From assembly GCA_000320545.1 (NCBI GenBank), contig ADNK01003183.1, positions 1 to 63,138 of the forward strand: a stretch of DNA of 63,138 nucleotides, read 5' to 3'. Positions 58,144 to 63,138 of the stretch are shown here, in pieces (the first letter of the stretch is position 1; each line of letters opens with the position of its first letter). The stretch is from Bigelowiella natans CCMP2755. Lineage: Eukaryota; Cercozoa; Chlorarachniophyceae. Position numbers and translations under genes: made by a program. A model generated the notes under the pieces. That model ran no database searches. It was given only the letters and a program-made list of their open reading frames with translations, and was not told the origin of the DNA.

Positions 58144-59520
58144 GTATAGAAAGAAAAACAGCATGTCTATAGTACTTCTTAGCACGGTCAAAATCTTCTT
58201 CGACGATTGCTTGCTTTTGGTCCTCACGTAGCTTTGCGAGGTGCATCTTTACTATTTGCATTTCCTACGGCCAGAAAACATTCAAAAACGAACAAATACT
58301 GCTGCATTGTATAGCAGCAGGGAGTCTAGCTCCAATACACTATGTAACGAGTCCACCATATGTAAATTGATTGCGAGCATCTACTATGGCTCATTTAGCA
58401 CCTGAGAGTCATCATCTTCTTCGAAATTATCCTTCTCGTCTTTAGTGACTACAGGAAGCATCAAACAAAATTTTAAAATAGTGTTAGCAGCGTATTAACC
58501 CTATTAGTGTCTGTTAGGGTGCTGCGATTTTGGCGACATTTCCTTCTAACACAGCAAGCTGCAGATCAAAATCAAAATTAATTCTAGAATCCTCTTTTGA
58601 GGATTCTGGAATACAAAGGTGAAATCTCTACGAAAAATAAGTTGTGGGTTGAGAGGTAGAGTGTTTCGGAATTGTACCATCGTCTTTCCCGTCGATATCT
58701 GCTGCTTTCCTTTCTTCCATTGCCCTAAAGGTTTGCTTTTCCATATTTGACGCCCATTTCCATGCTCTAGCAAATGCGTACCGAACCTTTTTGAGGATAA
58801 TAAATGTGGATGCACGCCAAGTGCATGCTGTGAGTAATTGGATTTACTTAAAGACGCAGAGTCGTTCAGAGAACATAGTGACTCCGTTCCTAGAGTAAGC
58901 GTACAGAATTACGCACAAGCTAACCTTCACGTTGAAGTGCCCATTTTCATCTTTCGGTGCGCATTCGACAATAACTCCGTCGTCAAACCACTTTTTCTGT
59001 CGCAGAGACTTTACCTGAAGAACCCAACATCAAGCAAAATGCTGCCTGGAACAAAGGAGAGGCGGGATCTGATCAGAGAAGAGTAGGTAAGTACCTCGAC
59101 AATGTCGCCGACTTTCCATGCGCTACGGTCCTCAGGTGCTAGTCGCTTTGCCCCAGGAATTTCCATATACCCAGTACGTGCGGCCTTCAACGATGCCTAT
59201 CATTTGCAACAATGAGCACCGACTCTCATTTCTAAGTTGTGACAATAACGTGAGAGTGTTCTTGCGCTGTGCTTGGGGTGTGTGGGGCAAAGACTTTGAA
59301 AAGCTCTAGAGATCCCTCAGCAAGCAGCTCATCTTTCTAAGATTAGGATAAATACGAGAGCGAGTTGAACAAATATGTATCTTGAACTTGAAGAAGTAGA
59401 AGAAGAAGAAGAAGAAGAATGAGGCACCTCATACTTCTCGTCCAGGTTCTTATCTATGCAATCCAGGAAGAAATCGAAGGCTCGCTCAGAAGGCTTCAAG
59501 TGATGCAATTGGCAATACCT
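57665..59520 (-). CDS. Coiled-coil protein with SH3/Tudor-like and UVR-like segments
   Basis: Minus-strand exons from high to low: about 59518-59428 (HLKPSERAFDFFLDCIDK), 59196-59095 (PEDRSAWKVGDIVE), 59014-58925 (KKWFDDGVIVECAPKDENGH), about 58787-58675 (AFARAWKWASNMEKQ), about 58442-58401 (EKDNFEEDDDSQ), about 58266-58178 (KLREDQKQAIVEEDFDRAKK), about 58018-57935 (EEKIVRVREALRRAKEEAK), about 57826-57789 and about 57703-57665 (LKELEKQKADAVK). VGDIVE joined to VKSLRQKKWFDDGVIVE has the strand pattern of an SH3/Tudor-like barrel. The EEDFDRAKK helix resembles a UVR motif, as found in several basal-body and ciliary-tip coiled-coil proteins. The first and last exons were not found, so both ends are open. 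A cytoskeletal role is inference. Confidence 0.5.
58108..58142. repeat. GA microsatellite in an intron
   Basis: A pure (GA)n run lies between two exons of the UVR-like gene. Confidence 0.9.
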
Positions 59521-60491
59521 TCATGTGTAACTGGGTAAGGATAGAGAATTGTTGGTGAGGATTCGACATATTGTTACTGACCGAAATAACTCCTGTCGCG
59601 CATCTTCTCGACTCAAAAACTGGTATTAGTATTACAAGTCATGTTAGATGAAATCAAGTGAAGTTATTAGGATTGATGTGAATCGAGTTTTGAGCAAAGC
59701 AATGACCTTTTTCGCATTTTTCCCCTAAACACACAAAACCCACACATGGACACACACACACACGCACACACACACAGAGCACTAATCAGTAACGTTTGAA
59801 GACAACTCAGACTATCTCTGCACGCGCATAGAACTAATGCCAACAGCCTGTTCACAAACGCGTGTGTAGGTGCTCCAAACGGTCTCTCATTACTTTGAAA
59901 ATCTTCTTCAACCACATCGAAGGGGGGAAGGGGGAGGGCCTTAAGCTTGACTGATGATCATCGACGAGCGAGCTGTTGTTTGCCTCGCCGAGGCCGTTAC
60001 CGGTAGGAATGCGATGGAACCGACGACGATGGTAAAAACACTTCATATTCTCTATCTGCGACAAAAGAAATTCATGTCGCAGAAACGAGATGCGTGCTGT
60101 GTCCACTCGTGAGTTTTAGACTAAATTTATACGATGTTCTTCGTGGTATACGTGTTGCCATTTCATCGAGAATCCCTCAATTTCTTGCGGAAGAAGACAG
60201 AGAGAGGGGATGGGCGCGACCGGTTGATTCTCGCGTGCATTTTAGGCTCTTTCTCCCACGGAAAACTACCTGCGGCCTTGAGAGATGGATGTGCGCTGGA
60301 CTGGTTTCAAAGTGTCAATTGAGGAGTGGTACTCAAAGGCATGTCGTAGGAGAAAAATCTTCGATGTTTTTCGGTAAAAAAAAGCCATCACAACCGATCG
60401 AAAACCGAACAGCGCTGGGTTTTGAGGCAAGCCCCCCCCCTCCCTGCCTCATGCAAGCAGTAGACCGCCTTGCTGCGGTGCTTTCACTTTC

Positions 60492-62702
60492 ATGATCTGG
60501 ATGTTGATTGTGGCGATGGGAAGCGCTTATGGACGAACGCAGTCTCTTACTCAAGGATTACCAATGGCCTCCAGAGGCTTACGGCTTCGCCGCCTGGTGG
60601 TCCCAGCAAACAACAACGATGGCTCTCCCGTCACAGAGCACTGCGTGAAGGGTCGACGTCTGTTCGTAAAGAGAGACGATTTGTTTAGGTTGGAGCGGAA
60701 TTGAAGGATGCATGATGAAATCGTACTCTTTTTGATGTTAAAAATATGCTGCCATCACGGTTAACCGCGACTGCACAACAGGCTCGAGGGGTCGGGTCTA
60801 TCCGGAAATAAGGCTAGGAAGTTGTTCGCAGTGCATAACATTCCTTCGCAAGGTTTGGTGAAAGACAATTCTGTCCAATCATTTTTGTTTATCTTTGCGT
60901 GGGGGGAGAATCTGATTATCACCTCCTGAACAATGAGCAGATTTTCCTAAGAGAATGTGCTCACATGGAGGGGCTCAATCGAATGCGATGTTAGCCATTG
61001 CGAAGGTGGCACCATCCACCTCAACCTCGTTTCTATTTTTGGTAAATCTTGTCAATCGCATTCAGCTCGCTAAGTCAAGAGGGTCTGAATTCTTCTACTT
61101 TATGAAACGATTGCCCGACTCTCTCGTCAGCAATCCTACAGGGAACTTCAAGGTGGGGGGAGAGCAGGAAGGGAGAGCCTAGAGATGAAACAGCACCTAG
61201 AGATGTAAATGTGATATTTGTTTTGTGCTTTCGGCGACGGAGTACGAGATCGATCGATGACGGCGACGATGACAATGATAATGATAATGATAATGCTGGT
61301 GATGATGATGAGGAGGATGAATATGACAAGTATCTCTTGTTGCTTACTTAATCCCGCTTGTGATAGCAGTCTCCCCGGAGTATTCTGTAGTTCTCCAGCA
61401 TGTTAGAGCTGCACATCTCATTGCTTAATACTTGTTTTGCTGATCCAGGCCGCGTTGGAGCTGGGCATGCGGTTCATTCCTATCAGCCCCGTCCTTTACA
61501 AAGAGCTGTTCGACCGAGGTTTCCTCTCCTTCTAATCTTCTTTGCTTAATATATGAGCGATCGATTATCTTGGGCAGAGCTGCTGCGAAAGGCGGGCGCT
61601 ATACCAGAAACCATCGCTGATCTTGGGCTCCTTCCCGATGAAGAGAGAGGAGGGGGGGGCGAGGTAAATCCAGAGGCAAAAGATTATCCATTGCCAGCAA
61701 CACTATGGCTCCCTCAAGGGGGTGCATGCTCATTGGCAGAAGAAGGCAGGAGAATCTAACACTCAAAATCAAATTAAATTATATTCTTTATTTTGGGTTT
61801 GAATGCATGAAAGATGGCCGTTGTGTCTGACGTGTTATAGGAGTGCAGCAGCTTGGGCGTGAAATCGAGGATTGGTGGAATAATCATCAATCCCAGTACG
61901 TGAAGGGCATGACAGCATTTGGCCGACATCTCGCGGTGATTCTCCCCTCAGGAACAGGTCACACGCAATAGACAACGGCAGCCAAATTTTACCAACGACT
62001 CTGATTTTGAGTCATCTCTTGAGATTGCGTATGCGGTGTATGGTTGGCAATGTTTCGCTTCGTGCCCAACGCTCTACCGAGCAGCTAGGGATAGATTTGT
62101 CCGTTAACCATATCAGGCACAACAGCGATGTTCCTTTCTCGTTTCTTTGAAAAGAGGAGGAGGGAGAGGGCGACGAGGAAAAGGTGTAGATTTCCGCTCT
62201 GTAAAGAGTGTTCGCCACTGATTTTACTCAGCCTACCTTTATATCTGTCCTCCCCCTTGCAACGCTCTTTCACGGTCGTTCAAACACCATCAATATAGTC
62301 GCCTGATTGTACATAACCACTACCATCGTTGTTTCCGAAACTGTTCTTATCACGCTCCGTCGTGGGTCGATAGTCGGAGCGGCGGGGATAATTCTGATTT
62401 CGGGGAAATCGCTGTGTACGCTGTCCCTTGCATCGGCAGCAAAGAGTACCTTGAAAACCAGGTGAGAAGGGGGGGAAGAAGACAAACGACGGCGGGCTCA
62501 CGTTATAAGTACACATATACACGCGTATACACACATGCGTCCAAGCTGTAGTTATTTGACCGCCAAGAAGAAGCTATTCGAAGCAGTGAGAGTGCTGCGG
62601 AATCCTGTCATGAAGAACAACAACAACAACAACAACAACATCTACTACTACTACTACTATTTTGATAGATGAAGGAACTTGACAGAGTATCTGGGCATCA
62701 CC
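60492..62702 (+). CDS. PLP-dependent D-cysteine desulfhydrase / ACC deaminase family enzyme
   Basis: Ten exons join in phase: 60492-60688, 60782-60852, 60941-61041, 61066-61152, 61449-61518, 61578-61745, 61841-61957, 62117-62183, 62374-62461, 62669-62702; the 3' end lies beyond. Family marks in order: GRRLFVKRDDLFR, GLSGNKARKL (Lys is the PLP Schiff-base residue), CSHGGAQSNAMLAIA, FMKRLPDSLVSNPTGNFK, LWLPQGGACSLAEEG, ILPSGTG joined to TTAMFL (phosphate-binding Ser/Thr turn) and VYAVPCIGSKEYL. Members of this fold-type II group degrade D-cysteine to pyruvate, H2S and ammonia or deaminate aminocyclopropane carboxylate; the sequence does not decide which. The N-terminus MIWMLIVAMGS is hydrophobic and could be a targeting signal. 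The intron after exon 6 begins GC (GAAG|GCAGGA). Lengths of all internal exons agree in phase. Confidence 0.88.
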
Positions 62703-62904
62703 GTATGTGCGAGAATGTGACAACTCTCTCCTCTTTCACCATAAAGCAGCTGTTTCCATTGACCTCACATGCTGCTTCTGCTCGCCGTGCATTGTGTTGC
62801 TTGTCGGGAATGTTATTGCTTGGTGACTGATCTCCATGATCTCTCTCTCTCTCTCTCTCTCTCTCACTCACTCACTCCTCCCCTCCCTCTCCCTATGTGT
62901 GTGT

Positions 62905-62943
<39 letters not shown>

Positions 62944-63138
62944 CCATGATAATGAGCATATTATATCTTACTAGAGATCTTTCCCTCCGTCATAACATCG
63001 CCTCTTACACCATCACGGCCATTCGGCGTGTGCGGTCGATGGAAATGGTTGTTTTAGGAGGAGGGAGGAGAGAGTTCTTACACGCACGCACATACGTGGA
63101 TGGACAGACACTCTGTTCGTTCCTATATAAATAAAAGA
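62703..63138. other. Right window end, probably intron or 3' part of the PLP gene
   Basis: The exon at 62669-62702 ends at a GTATGT donor. The remainder holds (CT)n at 62839-62866 and (GT)n at about 62896-62942. No clear further exon was found, so the gene probably continues past the window. Confidence 0.4.

Overview
The window is nuclear DNA from an intron-rich unicellular eukaryote. Its genes are cut into many small exons (about 40-200 bp) by GT-AG introns as short as 60-65 bp, with two likely GC-AG introns. Simple-sequence repeats are very abundant. The species cannot be named from the sequence. A kinesin-like protein, many coiled-coil genes, tandem cyclic-nucleotide-binding folds and a UVR-like coiled-coil protein would suit a flagellated protist or alga, but that is inference. 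There are no operons, ribosome binding sites, CRISPR arrays or recognisable tRNA/rRNA genes. Gene models below were built by matching splice sites and codon phase by hand; where exon lengths add up exactly in frame this is stated.

Layout. 1-468 is a large imperfect inverted repeat around an AC/AT/GT core, followed by the end of a gene with an ESCRT-like tail (487-973). From 1626 to about 16070 the minus strand carries a long multi-exon coiled-coil/cyclic-nucleotide-binding gene (possibly more than one), then a second minus-strand coiled-coil gene (16528-18518). On the plus strand a tiny, probably dual-lipidated protein (19662-20484) and a complete 14-exon EF-hand cation/Ca2+ exchanger (23011-27010) follow. 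A Kelch-repeat gene (minus, 29637-30632) and an unrecognised polytopic membrane protein (plus, 31377-32680) are divergently arranged, as are a kinesin-like gene with only half a motor domain (minus, 33812-38504) and a 12-exon zinc alcohol dehydrogenase (plus, 39469-42020).

A 5.7-kb Ty3/gypsy-type LTR retrotransposon (44235-49946) with identical LTRs but a frame-broken pol sits inside a compositionally odd, TGCA-rich island. After it come a 15-exon ankyrin/coiled-coil/tyrosine-kinase-like gene with a SAM-like segment (50656-55794), a minus-strand coiled-coil gene with SH3/Tudor-like and UVR-like parts (about 57665-59520), and a PLP enzyme of the D-cysteine desulfhydrase/ACC deaminase family (60492 to beyond 62702).

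Between genes lie islands of 0.6-2 kb (about 20730-22180, 27400-29110, 33240-33811, 42080-44234 with 49947-50640, 56390-57600) rich in TGCA, ACGTG and CATGCTAGCATG-like words, without convincing genes. The genes form no evident pathway. The most notable items are the half-motor kinesin, the ankyrin-kinase with recently duplicated ankyrin exons, the inverted repeat at the left edge, the broken retrotransposon with identical LTRs, and the TGCA-rich islands.
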